A DNA stretch of 64,000 bases from M3007 sp964646615 (GCA_964646615.1 CAZYEV010000054.1:1-64000); one strand, 5' to 3'; counted from the stretch's first letter, positions 43,232 to 52,527 are shown. Numbers and translations: made by a program. The notes: generated by a model from the sequence alone, not told the origin.

Positions 43232-44710
43232 CTACAATTTCGCGCGCTCTTTCCGATACAAACACCCATCCACGCTGGCAAAATCCTCCGGGCTATCGGC
43301 CAGCACCATGAGCATATCACCCGCCTCTATCTGGGTAGAGCCGCCCGGGCGGATGTATTTTCCGTCTCTCCGAATGAGCACGATGAATGCCGAATGGGGA
43401 AAATTCAAATCCACAATCCGCTTGCCGACAGCGCAAGAGGTCGGCAAAACCTCGAACTCCTGCAGCGATGATTTGGGCAAATCCAGAATCAATTTCTCTA
43501 CTTCGCTCAGCGGCTTAATCTGCTCGGGCAATGCCACGCGGAGCCATTTGGAGACCACCCCCAACGTCGTGCCCTGAACGATCACAGAGGTCAGCGCAAT
43601 GAAGAATACGATGTTGAAAATCATGTCCGCCTTGTCAATCCCGGCCAACAGCGGATAGGTGGCAAACACAATGGGTACGGCCCCGCGAAGCCCGACCCAG
43701 GAGATGTACAGCTTGTTGCGCAGGCGCATGCGGACAAACATCAGCGACAGAAACACGCTCATCGGACGTGCCACAAACATCAGAAAAAGCGAAATCAGCA
43801 GCCCCAGACCAATGTAGGGCACAATGCGAGATGGATACACCAGCAGCCCTAAGGTCAGGAACAGCACAATCTGCATCAGCCAGGCCAGACCATCATACAT
43901 TTTGAGGATGGTCTTTTTGTGAATGAGCTCCTGATTGCCCAAATACACCGCAGCGATGTAAATGGCCAGAAAGCCGTTGCCACCGATGGCTTCGGTAGCC
44001 GAAAACGCAATGAACATCAGCGCAATCACCAGCACCGGATACAAACCCTCAAAACCGAGATGAATTTCATTGATGACCCACCGGCTAACACGTCCGAAGA
44101 AAAAACCCGCCATTGCCCCCAGAAACATCTGCTCCAAAAACAAGAGAACAATGGCAGCAGGGCTTTGCTCTGGTTGGACAACCATGCTCAGAAGAGAAAT
44201 GGTGAGCACATAAGCCATGGGGTCGTTGCTGCCGCTCTCCAATTCTAAGGTAGGCCGGAGATTGTCCTGCAAAGCCAGACTTTTGGAGCGCAATATCGAA
44301 AACACTGCGGCTGCATCCGTAGAGGAGACGATAGCACCCAACAGCAGCCCCTCGTAAATCGTGAAATCGGTAACGAACCAGACAAAAACGCCCAGGGTCA
44401 GCGCCGTCAGCAAGACACCCAGTGTGGACAACAAAATACCCTCTTTGAGGACCGGCTTCACCGACGCCCAACTCGTATCCAAACCACCCGAAAACAGGAT
44501 GAAATTCAGCGAGACAATCCCGATGAATTGGGCTGTTTTCGGATTATCAAAATAAATACCCCCGATACCATCAGAACCTGCCAGCATTCCGATAATCAGA
44601 AAAAGCACCAACGTCGGGACGCCAAACCGGTACGACGTCTTACCGGCAATGATGCTGATGAGCAGCAGAATGGAGCCGACCAATAGGATGTTTTCAGTTG
44701 TCAAGTTCAT
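43232..44710 (-). CDS. potassium/proton antiporter (NhaP2/CPA1-type) with TrkA_C domain
   Basis: 492 residues from MNLTTENILLVGSILLL. The in-frame Met at 44752 lies inside the promoter box and is excluded. There are about 12 transmembrane helices of the Na+/H+ exchanger fold, with the ion-site region GAIVSSTDAAAVFSIL and LESGSNDPMAYVL. A cytosolic TrkA_C domain lies at about 405-480 (LQEFEVLPTSCAVGKRIVDL, IRRDGKYIRPGGSTQIEAGD) and would gate the transporter by nucleotide or ion binding. It moves monovalent cations against protons across the inner membrane. K+ rather than Na+ is suggested by the NhaP2-like layout and is not certain. Confidence 0.88.
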   Translation of the reverse strand: MNLTTENILLVGSILLLISIIAGKTSYRFGVPTLVLFLIIGMLAGSDGIGGIYFDNPKTAQFIGIVSLNFILFSGGLDTSWASVKPVLKEGILLSTLGVLLTALTLGVFVWFVTDFTIYEGLLLGAIVSSTDAAAVFSILRSKSLALQDNLRPTLELESGSNDPMAYVLTISLLSMVVQPEQSPAAIVLLFLEQMFLGAMAGFFFGRVSRWVINEIHLGFEGLYPVLVIALMFIAFSATEAIGGNGFLAIYIAAVYLGNQELIHKKTILKMYDGLAWLMQIVLFLTLGLLVYPSRIVPYIGLGLLISLFLMFVARPMSVFLSLMFVRMRLRNKLYISWVGLRGAVPIVFATYPLLAGIDKADMIFNIVFFIALTSVIVQGTTLGVVSKWLRVALPEQIKPLSEVEKLILDLPKSSLQEFEVLPTSCAVGKRIVDLNFPHSAFIVLIRRDGKYIRPGGSTQIEAGDMLMVLADSPEDFASVDGCLYRKERAKL

Positions 44711-44749
44711 CGCCGTCGTTGTAGCAGCACTTGAAGCATCGTGAAGGCC

Positions 44750-44757
44750 CAAAGGTA
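44750..44757 (-). promoter_or_regulatory. -7 box of antiporter gene
   Basis: TACCTTTG on the minus strand, 39 nt before the ATG at 44710. Confidence 0.6.
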
Positions 44758-44782
44758 CCAGCCTTCTCTACAAAGTGCGCAA

Positions 44783-44812
44783 AGGGTCTGCAGAGCCACC
44801 TCTACAGACCCT
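44783..44812 (-). terminator. terminator of type B T9SS gene
   Basis: AGGGTCTG / CAGACCCT with an inner AGAG/CTCT extension, 48 nt past the stop. It has only a short T tract. Confidence 0.5.
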
Positions 44813-44859
44813 CTCCGTTTTTGCCTTGCGCAGGCAGATGAGTCGCTCGCTCTGGGCAC

Positions 44860-46671
44860 TTAGCGCACCAGCGTTACGTCGCCGCTGAAGAACTCCACCT
44901 GGCCGTCAATGAATTCAATTTCAGCGATATAGGCGTAAACGGACGGGGGCACGCGCTCGCCGTTGATTAAGCCGTCCCAGATGGGTTCGGCGTCGGAGGG
45001 CATAAAGTTTCGGCGTTCCACAATGATGTGGCCCCAGCGATTGAACAGGCGGAACGAGCGCACTAAGGCCACATCGGGGCCACAGGACATGCGCAGGCCG
45101 GTGTTGAGGTACGTGCCTCCTGCAGGCGCCACGGCATTGGGGATGTACACCCGTCGGTCGGTTTCGACCACGACGGTGCGCGCGTCGTGAGCGCGGCAGC
45201 CGTTGGAGTCCTGTACCGTTACTTCATAGCGGAACGACTTCAGCGGCAGGTATTGGCAGGTGTCGCACAGCATTTCGGGTGTCAGCGGAGCGCTGACGAA
45301 GGTTTGTTTGCGGCGCGTGGGGTCGCTCAGTGCGTCGTCGCGCCACAGGTGTATGCGGTCGCCCAGGTGTATGGTAGTGTCGGGCGGCAGGTCGAGCACT
45401 AAGTCAGCCGGCTCCAGCACGGTGATGACAGTATCTTTTTCGCAGCCGTCGAAGGCCTGTATGGTCAGGCGATGCTCGCCCGGTGTGAGGCGGCGAAACT
45501 GCGTTACGTTTTGAAACGGGCTGCCATCTATGGCGTACAAGTAGGGCGGAGCGCCGCCGCTGACGTGCGTAATTTCGGCGTAGCCGTCGCCTTTGCCGTA
45601 GCAGGAAATGTGCCGGATGGCAATGACGACGGAGTCCGGCAATTCCGGCTCACCCACGCGCACGGCGATGCTGGAGGAGCAACCCGTTTCCACAGCCGTG
45701 GCGATGAAGGTGTAGGTTCCGGGTTGGTCGGTGCGCGCCGTTCGCGTCTTTTCGCCGCTCAACAGGCGGCCCGTGCTGTCGGGCGTCCATTGATAGGTGT
45801 AGTTCACCGGTGGCAACACGTCCACGTGCAGACGGGCGGTGCCGTCTATGCAGCCGATGCCCACCACCGTGTCGGTTACCAGGGTGGGGCGGTGGCTGTC
45901 GTCAAGGATTTTGATATACAGGCTACCCGAGCAGGGCGGATTTCGGTTGCAGGAGTTGGCCGCCTGCACGCACAAGTTGCCGCTCTGCTGACCCAGGGTT
46001 ACCTGCACCTGGTTGCCCTGCTGCGAGGCCAGCACCGTTACGGGGACTGAGTCGCCATTGACCAGCGTGCCTGGCGGCCCGTCCCAGATGTAGGCCGAAG
46101 CGCCGAAAACAGGTGGCACCTGATAGGTAAAGGTAGCGCCGGGGCAGCCCTCGGTTTTACCCACAATATTGGCCTGCACCATGCCCAGCGGCGGCTCATA
46201 GACGGCCTCTTTAGGCGTTACACTCACCGAAAAATCGCACTGGTCGCCCGCATAGCCGTCAATGAGTAAGAAGTAGTTGTGTCCGGGCGTCAGCGGCACC
46301 TTGATGGAAACGGGTTTGTTACCGCCCTTTTCCTGGCCCTTATTACAGGCTAAAGGCGGCTTGGTGCAGTCCTCATAGAGCGCAATCTGAACGCCATTGC
46401 CGTTGCTGCAGTTGCTGGGTGTGATGGTAAATGTGGCCTCAATGGCGCCAGCGATGAAGCCCATCCATTGGGCGTTCTCAATGGTGCCGCAAAAACTCAC
46501 CGCCGGGCCGGAGGGATAGCCCTCTGTTGAGCCAAAATAGCCGTCGAAATTGCAGGAAATACACACTTGCTCGCAAGCCACTACCGTGGCCGTGCCGCCG
46601 CAAGCGGGTGGCAATTGTGCATAAACCCAAAGCGGGAAGAAGGCGATAGAAAGGAAGATAAACCGGAGCAT
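44860..46671 (-). CDS. secreted protein with T9SS type B (CHU_C) sorting domain
   Basis: 603 residues. Signal peptide 1-18 (FFPLWVYAQ). A Cys-rich N-terminal module (about 24-155) starts CEQVCISCNFDGYFGSTEGY and includes NAQWMGFIAG and HNYFLLIDGYAGDQCDFSV. A PKD-like domain follows (about 165-265, GCPGATFTYQVPPVFGASAY). Then come an Ig-like unit, an SprB repeat (about 345-420, ISCYGKGDGYAEITHVSGGAPPY in part) and a gliding-motility type B sorting domain (about 510-603, YIPNAVAPAGG, FRLFNRWGHIIVE, WDGLINGERVPPSVYAY). Its N-terminal two modules are shared with the genes at 57743 and 62915. Probably a surface protein; no catalytic motif is visible. Confidence 0.87.
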   Translation of the reverse strand: MLRFIFLSIAFFPLWVYAQLPPACGGTATVVACEQVCISCNFDGYFGSTEGYPSGPAVSFCGTIENAQWMGFIAGAIEATFTITPSNCSNGNGVQIALYEDCTKPPLACNKGQEKGGNKPVSIKVPLTPGHNYFLLIDGYAGDQCDFSVSVTPKEAVYEPPLGMVQANIVGKTEGCPGATFTYQVPPVFGASAYIWDGPPGTLVNGDSVPVTVLASQQGNQVQVTLGQQSGNLCVQAANSCNRNPPCSGSLYIKILDDSHRPTLVTDTVVGIGCIDGTARLHVDVLPPVNYTYQWTPDSTGRLLSGEKTRTARTDQPGTYTFIATAVETGCSSSIAVRVGEPELPDSVVIAIRHISCYGKGDGYAEITHVSGGAPPYLYAIDGSPFQNVTQFRRLTPGEHRLTIQAFDGCEKDTVITVLEPADLVLDLPPDTTIHLGDRIHLWRDDALSDPTRRKQTFVSAPLTPEMLCDTCQYLPLKSFRYEVTVQDSNGCRAHDARTVVVETDRRVYIPNAVAPAGGTYLNTGLRMSCGPDVALVRSFRLFNRWGHIIVERRNFMPSDAEPIWDGLINGERVPPSVYAYIAEIEFIDGQVEFFSGDVTLVR

Positions 46672-46728
46672 GGGAACGTATTAAAAAGCGATAAGTGAGG
46701 CAATGGAAAGGAAAGGAAACCGCCAAAA

Positions 46729-46760
46729 GGCGCAGCAGCCGACACAGCCAGCCCTGCGCC
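46729..46760 (-). terminator. hairpin after DUF1501 gene
   Basis: GGCGCAG pairs with CTGCGCC (7 bp), 13 nt past the stop on the minus strand. T-rich sequence is weak. Confidence 0.4.
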
Positions 46761-46772
46761 CCGTGTAAGCGG

Positions 46773-48419
46773 CTAATGAGATACCTGTAATTTCACCACT
46801 TCGGCCTGGCCGGTGCGCAGGTTTTCCACCCGCACAAAATAGAGACCTGCTGGTGCTTCCGACACATCTAAATGGTGGAAATTGAGGCCCGGCTCTATGC
46901 GCATGCGGTGCGCCTGAAGGAGCGAACCACCCAGACTGTGCAGCGACACTAATGCCTCGCCCGAAGATTCGCTGGCAAACGACACCTGCACGCGGTACTG
47001 TGCCGGATTTGGGAACAGGCGCACGGGCCGTGCATCAGGCCGTGTGTCGAATACCCCCACTGAGATGTAGCAGTCGGGCGACACCACGTACGTGCTGCTG
47101 ACGACAGGCAATTTGGCATAGCCCTGGAACATCGTCTGCTCCAGCACGTAGTCGCTGGCGCCCAGCCAGTCTTGCAGCAGTGTGGTGAACACCTGGCGAT
47201 AGTCGAACTGCTGGCCCTGCAGCTGATTGTCGTTGGTCAGATTGCTGAGGTTGACGTTGGTACCGTGAATGCCGCCCGAAAGCGCCTTACCAAACACAAA
47301 CATGGGTGCCAGTGTGCCGTGGTCGGTGCCGGCTGAGCCATTCTCTTTGGCTGTGCGCCCAAATTCGGAGAAGGTACACGAAACCACCTTGTCGGCCAGC
47401 CCCAGCCCGTCTAAATCATCGTAGAACGTCTTGATGGAGTCCGACAGGATGCGCAGCAGGTTGGCATGACGGCCCAGCACCACCGTACCTTCGGGCGGTA
47501 TCTGGGTGCCGTGCGTATCGAAGCCGCCCATCGAGCAGAGGTAGATTTTGGTTTTGCAGCCCCCCTTGATGAGCCGCGCCACCGTTTTCAGCTGGTTGGC
47601 CAAACCATAATCCGGATAGGTAGTAATGCTGTTGCTGCCATTCTTAAACGCCTGCGTGATGTATTGCGAGTACTGGTCTAAGCCCGCCTCCACGCCCATA
47701 ATGTAGCGCAGTTCGTCGCCGTATTCCGAGTCGGGTACATCGAGCAGCGGCGCGCCACCCACCGTTTGCACCAACGAGTAGAAGCCCTGCGGGTCCTGGC
47801 CGTAGAGGTTAATGTAGTTCTGGTGTTCCGTCTCCGTGTGGAAACCCAGCGACGGGTACGGGTCGCCTATCTGAATGCCCAACGGATACGGCATGTCGGG
47901 CGTTGGCACGCCTTTAATGTCGGGGTACATGGCCGCCAAGGCACGCCCCATCCAGCCAGAGCGGATTTTGGAACCTTCGAGCGTGCCATCGCCGCCCGAA
48001 AGCCATAGGTCCGTGCCCTTGAAATGGGATTGGTTGATGTTCTCATAGCCCACCGCCTGTACCACATTGAGCCAGCCGCGGTCGTACAACTCCTTGAAGC
48101 CCGTCATTACCGGATGCAGCCCCACCTGATCAGCCGAAGGCAGCGTGGTATCTAAGCGGATGAAACGCTCCGGCCCTTTGTCCGGAATTCGGATGACCGG
48201 ACGCAACTTGGCATAGGCGTCGTACTGAGCAATGGGAATAATGGTGTTCAGCCCGTCGTTGCCGCCTTTGAGCTGAATGAGCACTAAGACGCGGTCTTCC
48301 ACGTCTTCACAGGCTGCCAGAATGCGCGCCATCTTGCTGTTGGCAAAAGCCCGCATCGGGTGGCCATTGACCACAAAGGGCGTAATGCCCGCTATTTTGA
48401 GAAATTGACGTCGTTTCAT
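46773..48419 (-). CDS. DUF1501 protein with Tat-like signal and T9SS type A tail
   Basis: 548 residues. The N-terminus MKRRQFLKIAGITPF fits the twin-arginine pattern RRxFLK. The DUF1501 body (sulfatase/alkaline-phosphatase-like fold) shows LIQLKGGNDGLNTIIP, NINQSHFKGTDLWLSGG, GGFDTHGTQ and CTFSEFGRTAKENGSAGTDHG (quoted in part as SEFGRTAKENGSAGTDHG). The last 80 residues form a type A sorting domain (RLFPNPAQYRVQVSF ... AGLYFVRVENLRTG ... VVKLQVSH). DUF1501 and DUF1800 genes usually occur as a pair, as here: the DUF1800 gene is 86 nt upstream. Function of the pair is unknown to me. A Tat signal suggests it is exported folded, perhaps with a cofactor. Confidence 0.88.
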   Translation of the reverse strand: MKRRQFLKIAGITPFVVNGHPMRAFANSKMARILAACEDVEDRVLVLIQLKGGNDGLNTIIPIAQYDAYAKLRPVIRIPDKGPERFIRLDTTLPSADQVGLHPVMTGFKELYDRGWLNVVQAVGYENINQSHFKGTDLWLSGGDGTLEGSKIRSGWMGRALAAMYPDIKGVPTPDMPYPLGIQIGDPYPSLGFHTETEHQNYINLYGQDPQGFYSLVQTVGGAPLLDVPDSEYGDELRYIMGVEAGLDQYSQYITQAFKNGSNSITTYPDYGLANQLKTVARLIKGGCKTKIYLCSMGGFDTHGTQIPPEGTVVLGRHANLLRILSDSIKTFYDDLDGLGLADKVVSCTFSEFGRTAKENGSAGTDHGTLAPMFVFGKALSGGIHGTNVNLSNLTNDNQLQGQQFDYRQVFTTLLQDWLGASDYVLEQTMFQGYAKLPVVSSTYVVSPDCYISVGVFDTRPDARPVRLFPNPAQYRVQVSFASESSGEALVSLHSLGGSLLQAHRMRIEPGLNFHHLDVSEAPAGLYFVRVENLRTGQAEVVKLQVSH

Positions 48420-48437
48420 AGAAAATTTTAGTAACCG

Positions 48438-48451
48438 CCAAACTTGTTTGA
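48438..48451. repeat. intergenic palindrome copy
   Basis: CCAAACTTGTTTGA, one base from the perfect copies at 16207 and 16233, in the DUF1800-DUF1501 spacer. Confidence 0.5.
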
Positions 48452-48505
48452 CCTCTTTGTTTCAGGTTCCATTCCTCATTTTTCTCCCGTTCCTTTTTCA
48501 TTCTC

Positions 48506-50161
48506 TCAATACACCTGATACTCCGGTGCATACAGCAGGGCATTGAACAGCCGGCGCAGGGGTATGCTGACTTCGCTGTCGTTGCCCGTGGACAGGTAGT
48601 CGAGCCAGATGTTCGTCCAGGCTGCGGCGGGCAGGCCATCGAGTAAGATTTCGTCGTGGAAGTAGTCGAAGCGGTCGAGGTCGGACTCTTCCGGGTACAG
48701 ATACAGGAGCAGTTCCTGAACCAGGACGGCGGAGTTGCCCGGTTCGCTGACGACGCCACTGTCGCGCAGCCAGGCGGCGAAGTCGAAGCGCGTGCCTAAA
48801 GGTTCCTGCGCACCTGGCCCCCAGGCGTGGGTGCCGGTGATGAGCATTTCGGGCCATTTGTAGCGCGCGATGACGGTGGCCGTATTGAAGAACTGGCGCT
48901 GTCGGTCGGGTTCCTGGTAGTAGGCCGGGTAGCCAGCCACGTCGGGCGGATAGAACAGGAACATGCCTGACCAATCCAGCAGCCGCCATTGGATGCCGTC
49001 GCGCCAGAAGACTTCGTAGTGCTCCTGGGTTTTGGTCTTCGGGTCGGGTATGGGCACGTTGAAGAAGGACAGCGTTTGCAGGGCCAGATCCAGCGGTGAG
49101 CGAATGATGGCCCCCACGTTTTCGTCTGCGTCGCTGGCGTCGTCGGCATCGTAGAAGTGTTCGCTGGCGAGCAGTTGTTTGACGACGGGTTTGATTTCAA
49201 AATTTTCGGCCCGGAAGGTTTGGGCCAGCGGAGCGATGACGTCGTTTTCGATTTCGTTGTCAATGTCGCGCCCGACAAAAAAGCGATACAGGCGTCGGCA
49301 GAAGTTGCGAGCGGTTTCTTCCTGGGCAAAGACCATGTCCACCAGAGCGTTGAGTTCGGCGTACATGCCTGCGGCGTCGTTGCTGGGCGGCTGGATGGTG
49401 GCGTTGTTGAAGCGCGCGCTGAAGGTTTTCACCCCGAAGTCGTGGCTTTGCGGGTAGGCGCGTCCGGCCGGGATACCCGTTTCCGGGTCCTGGTACTGGT
49501 GTCGGCGGGTGTTTCCGAATCCGGTCAGGACGCGCGCGGCCTGCTGGATGTCGTGTTCGGTGTAGTGTGTGTAGTCGTCGGGGCCGGCTACGGGGCCAGC
49601 GCCGATGGTGTGCAGCTCGAAAAATTCGCGGGCGTAGTTGAGGTTAGGGTTGCTGGCGAAGTTCTTGTTGTTGTCAATGTACTCGAGCATGCCGTTGTCG
49701 AGCACCATTTTGGTTACCAGCTTTTTAAAGTTGCCGAGTGCGCCCCAGCGCAGCAGCATGAGGTAGTCGAAGAAGGTCATGCTGGTGCCGGCGTTGGGCG
49801 TTACCGACAGGTACTGGTGGAAGAAGAACTCCATGCGATGCCCTGCGCCGGGGTCGTGGAGCGCTTCGTTGAGCCACCAGCCGATGACGTACCATTTGAG
49901 GTCGTCGTCTTCGCCGGGCAACGGTATGGAAGGCGGTTGTGGCGGGTTGATCCAGGTAACGGGTGCGGCGCCTTTAGCGGCGTAAACCGGCTGTTCGATC
50001 TGGAGCGGAGCGGTCTGAAGCAGCACGTCGGCCGCTTCGGCAGCGGTCAGGTTGGCCAGCTCGTCCACGCGAGTGCGGGTATAGCGGAAGCTGGCCCGGC
50101 GCAACAGGTGTGCTGCACGCCTACGCCCCAGGGCGCCTTGAAGCGGATTCAAAGATGCCAT
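48506..50161 (-). CDS. DUF1800 protein
   Basis: 551 residues, helical. Family marks: HLLRRASFRYTRTRVDEL near the N-terminus, HRMEFFFHQYLSV, and FASNPNLNYAREFFELHTIGAG (in part NLNYAREFFELHTIG). These are followed by YTEHDIQQAARVLTGF and ARNFCRRLYRFFVGRDID. There is no signal peptide and no sorting domain, in contrast to its DUF1501 partner, so it is predicted to be cytosolic or to need its partner for export. The pair is conserved in Planctomycetota, Bacteroidota and Proteobacteria. No promoter box was found upstream. Confidence 0.86.
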   Translation of the reverse strand: MASLNPLQGALGRRRAAHLLRRASFRYTRTRVDELANLTAAEAADVLLQTAPLQIEQPVYAAKGAAPVTWINPPQPPSIPLPGEDDDLKWYVIGWWLNEALHDPGAGHRMEFFFHQYLSVTPNAGTSMTFFDYLMLLRWGALGNFKKLVTKMVLDNGMLEYIDNNKNFASNPNLNYAREFFELHTIGAGPVAGPDDYTHYTEHDIQQAARVLTGFGNTRRHQYQDPETGIPAGRAYPQSHDFGVKTFSARFNNATIQPPSNDAAGMYAELNALVDMVFAQEETARNFCRRLYRFFVGRDIDNEIENDVIAPLAQTFRAENFEIKPVVKQLLASEHFYDADDASDADENVGAIIRSPLDLALQTLSFFNVPIPDPKTKTQEHYEVFWRDGIQWRLLDWSGMFLFYPPDVAGYPAYYQEPDRQRQFFNTATVIARYKWPEMLITGTHAWGPGAQEPLGTRFDFAAWLRDSGVVSEPGNSAVLVQELLLYLYPEESDLDRFDYFHDEILLDGLPAAAWTNIWLDYLSTGNDSEVSIPLRRLFNALLYAPEYQVY

Positions 50162-50476
50162 GGTCGGGATAAATGTTGTGAGTGATGAGATGAAAAGGAT
50201 ACGCAGTGTTCAAACAGGCAGGCTCATCGGGCGGGATGGATGTCTGACAGGCGTCAGCGAGAACTGCGTATGTGAAGATTAAAAAAACACCGGTGTTGCG
50301 GATTACTCCAGCAAAGAAACAGCGCTTAAACGTGTCCAACAAGCGGTTGCGCATGGCGAAAATGTTAAATTTTAACCACTCGTTTACAATTGCGGGTTTG
50401 TCCGTGGGGAGTTTCCCTGAGGCGGCCTCTACCAAAAGGAGTAATTTCCAAATCCGGGTAGTGTCGTTGCGCGCCC
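50162..50476. other. intergenic between divergent genes
   Basis: No gene is supported. The frame of the downstream TPR gene stays open through part of it (from 50272), but the -7 box at 50477 places transcription start after it. No repeat or hairpin of note. Confidence 0.5.
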
Positions 50477-50484
50477 TAACTTTG
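50477..50484 (+). promoter_or_regulatory. -7 box of TMTC-like/TPR gene
   Basis: TAACTTTG fits TAnnTTTG, 15 nt before the ATG at 50500. The leader would be very short. Confidence 0.55.
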
Positions 50485-50499
50485 CCCGCCGACAAGGAT

Positions 50500-52527
50500 A
50501 TGCTCATGGCAAAGAAAAAAACGAAGCCCTCGCCTTCCACCACTCGCCCATCTGCGTCGGCTGCGCCTTCGCGCCCGTCACTGGCATCGGCTGCTCCTGC
50601 TACCACGCCTGCCAACCTTTGGGAACGCCTCGACCAGCCGCTCCTGTGGGGGGCCGTGCTGGCCGCGCTGACGGCCTTAGTCTATTGGGCTTCGCTGTCG
50701 AACGGCTTCATGGTGTTCGACGACGACAAGGCTATCCGCTACAATGAGGTCATTAAGAACCCGACGTTTCGCAACATCTTCGTCAGCAATAACTTAGGCA
50801 TGTACGCCCCCGTTACGTGGCTGGGCTATGCGCTGGTCTATGCCATTGCGGGCGAAAACGCTTCGGCGTTTCATACCTTCAGCCTGTTGCTGCACATTGG
50901 CTGTGTGCTCACGGTGTTTGCCCTCATGCGCCGCCTGCAGCCCAATCGCGAGGTGGCTTTTTTCACCGCTCTGCTCTTTGCCCTGCACCCCGTGCAGGTG
51001 GAGGCGACCAGCTGGATTGCCGGACAGAGTGCGCTGACCTTTTCGTTTTTTTATCTGCTGGGGCTGCTGGCGTATGTGCACTACCAACAGCGCCGGCAAG
51101 GGCTGTTCTATGGTCTGACGTTGCTGGCCTTTGTACTGTCCGTATTGGCCAAGTCGGCTGCCGTTACGTTGCCGCTCTTGCTGCTGGCTTTAGACTGGTA
51201 TCAGCAGGGCAAATGGCGCTGGGCCAACGTGTGGAATAAGATACCCTTTTTCGCCATCAGCCTTGTTTTTGGCCTTTACACCTTCTTCACCCGCGAAGCC
51301 GAAGGGCACCAGCTGGTGGTGGCGTCCAAGACGTACAACCTGTTCGACCGCTTTCTGATGGTGTGCCATTCGCTGCTGTTTTACCCGGTGCAATTGTTGG
51401 CCCCGCTGCGGTTGAGCATTTACTACCCCATGGAAAAGATCGGCGGCATATGGTCGTGGGACTATTACGCGGCGCCCTTAGTCGTGGCCGCTCTGACGTG
51501 GTTAGTCTGGCGTTTTGCCCAAAAACAGCGCATTATAGGGTTGAGCGCCTTGTGGTATGTGTTGCCGTTGGTCGTTATGCTGCCTTACGTTACGGTAGGC
51601 ACGTTCGAGATGCGCTCCGACCGCTATGTGTACGTTTCATCGGTGGGCTTCTTCCTGCTGCTGGTGTGGTTGGCGCAGCGCTTAAGCCCTGGCATCCGCT
51701 GGGCTTTGCTGGGTGTGCTGGCGGCTTTCTATGGCTATCTGGCCCATCAGCGCAGTCTGGTCTGGAAAAACGAGGTTTCTGTTTTCCGCGACTGCATCGA
51801 AAAGCAGCCTCAATCTCCGCTGTGCCAGTGCAATCTGGCCTATGGCGAACTGCTCAACCACGAGTACGAAAACTCCATCAAGCACTACACCGAAGCCCTG
51901 CGGCTCGACCCTACTTACGTAGAGTCGTACAACGGACGCGGGCAGGCCTACCTCATGTTGGAGCGCTACGAAGAAGCGTTGGCCGATTTCGACAAAGCCA
52001 TCGAGGCCGGCATCGTTACGCCGCGCATTTTCCTCAACCGCGGCAAATGCTATTTCATCCTGAAAAAACCCGAACTGGCCCTGCCCGACCTGAAGCGCAG
52101 CCTCGAATTGGAACCCCGCAACCCGGAAACCTACCTGTACAAAGGGCTGGCCGAAAACCAGACGGGTAACCCCGAACAAGCCCTTCAGGACTTTGCAAAG
52201 GCCCTCGAACTCAGCCCTAACCTCATAGACGCCCACCTCAACCGGGCTTTGGTGCTGGCCAACCTGAAACGCTACGAGGAGGCCATCGCCGACTACACCG
52301 CCGTCATCCATGTGAACGAAGGCATCCCAACGGCGTGGAACAACCGCGCCGCTGCCTACATGATGTTGGGCCAATACGACAAGGCCTTAGCCGACGTCAA
52401 TCGGGCGCTGCAGATCAATCCGAACTACGCCATTGCGTACCGAACACGGGCCAACATTTACCGGGCTTTGGGCCAACTGCAACAGGCGGAAGCCGATATG
52501 CAGCGCGCCCTGCAATCAGGCCGATAG
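50500..52527 (+). CDS. TMTC-like GT-C membrane protein with C-terminal TPRs
   Basis: 675 residues from MLMAKKKTKPSP; ATG 50506 is equally likely. The promoter box excludes the longer upstream frame. After a Ser/Pro/Ala-rich leader, about ten transmembrane helices cover about 45-420. The first periplasmic loop holds FMVFDDDKAIRYNEVIKNP, where the DD pair is the usual GT-C acidic motif. LFALHPVQVEATSWIAGQ and YAPVTWLGYALVYAI are typical of the TMTC/DUF1736-type O-mannosyltransferase-like family. About seven tetratricopeptide repeats (about 440-670, for example YNGRGQAYLMLERYEEALAD) follow. The layout suggests sugar transfer from a lipid carrier to exported proteins. Substrate and sugar are inferred only. 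Confidence 0.8.
   Translation: MLMAKKKTKPSPSTTRPSASAAPSRPSLASAAPATTPANLWERLDQPLLWGAVLAALTALVYWASLSNGFMVFDDDKAIRYNEVIKNPTFRNIFVSNNLGMYAPVTWLGYALVYAIAGENASAFHTFSLLLHIGCVLTVFALMRRLQPNREVAFFTALLFALHPVQVEATSWIAGQSALTFSFFYLLGLLAYVHYQQRRQGLFYGLTLLAFVLSVLAKSAAVTLPLLLLALDWYQQGKWRWANVWNKIPFFAISLVFGLYTFFTREAEGHQLVVASKTYNLFDRFLMVCHSLLFYPVQLLAPLRLSIYYPMEKIGGIWSWDYYAAPLVVAALTWLVWRFAQKQRIIGLSALWYVLPLVVMLPYVTVGTFEMRSDRYVYVSSVGFFLLLVWLAQRLSPGIRWALLGVLAAFYGYLAHQRSLVWKNEVSVFRDCIEKQPQSPLCQCNLAYGELLNHEYENSIKHYTEALRLDPTYVESYNGRGQAYLMLERYEEALADFDKAIEAGIVTPRIFLNRGKCYFILKKPELALPDLKRSLELEPRNPETYLYKGLAENQTGNPEQALQDFAKALELSPNLIDAHLNRALVLANLKRYEEAIADYTAVIHVNEGIPTAWNNRAAAYMMLGQYDKALADVNRALQINPNYAIAYRTRANIYRALGQLQQAEADMQRALQSGR

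Noticed and set aside
49157..50185. 342-codon plus-strand frame
   Set aside because: Antisense to DUF1800, Val/Gly/Ala-rich, no motif.
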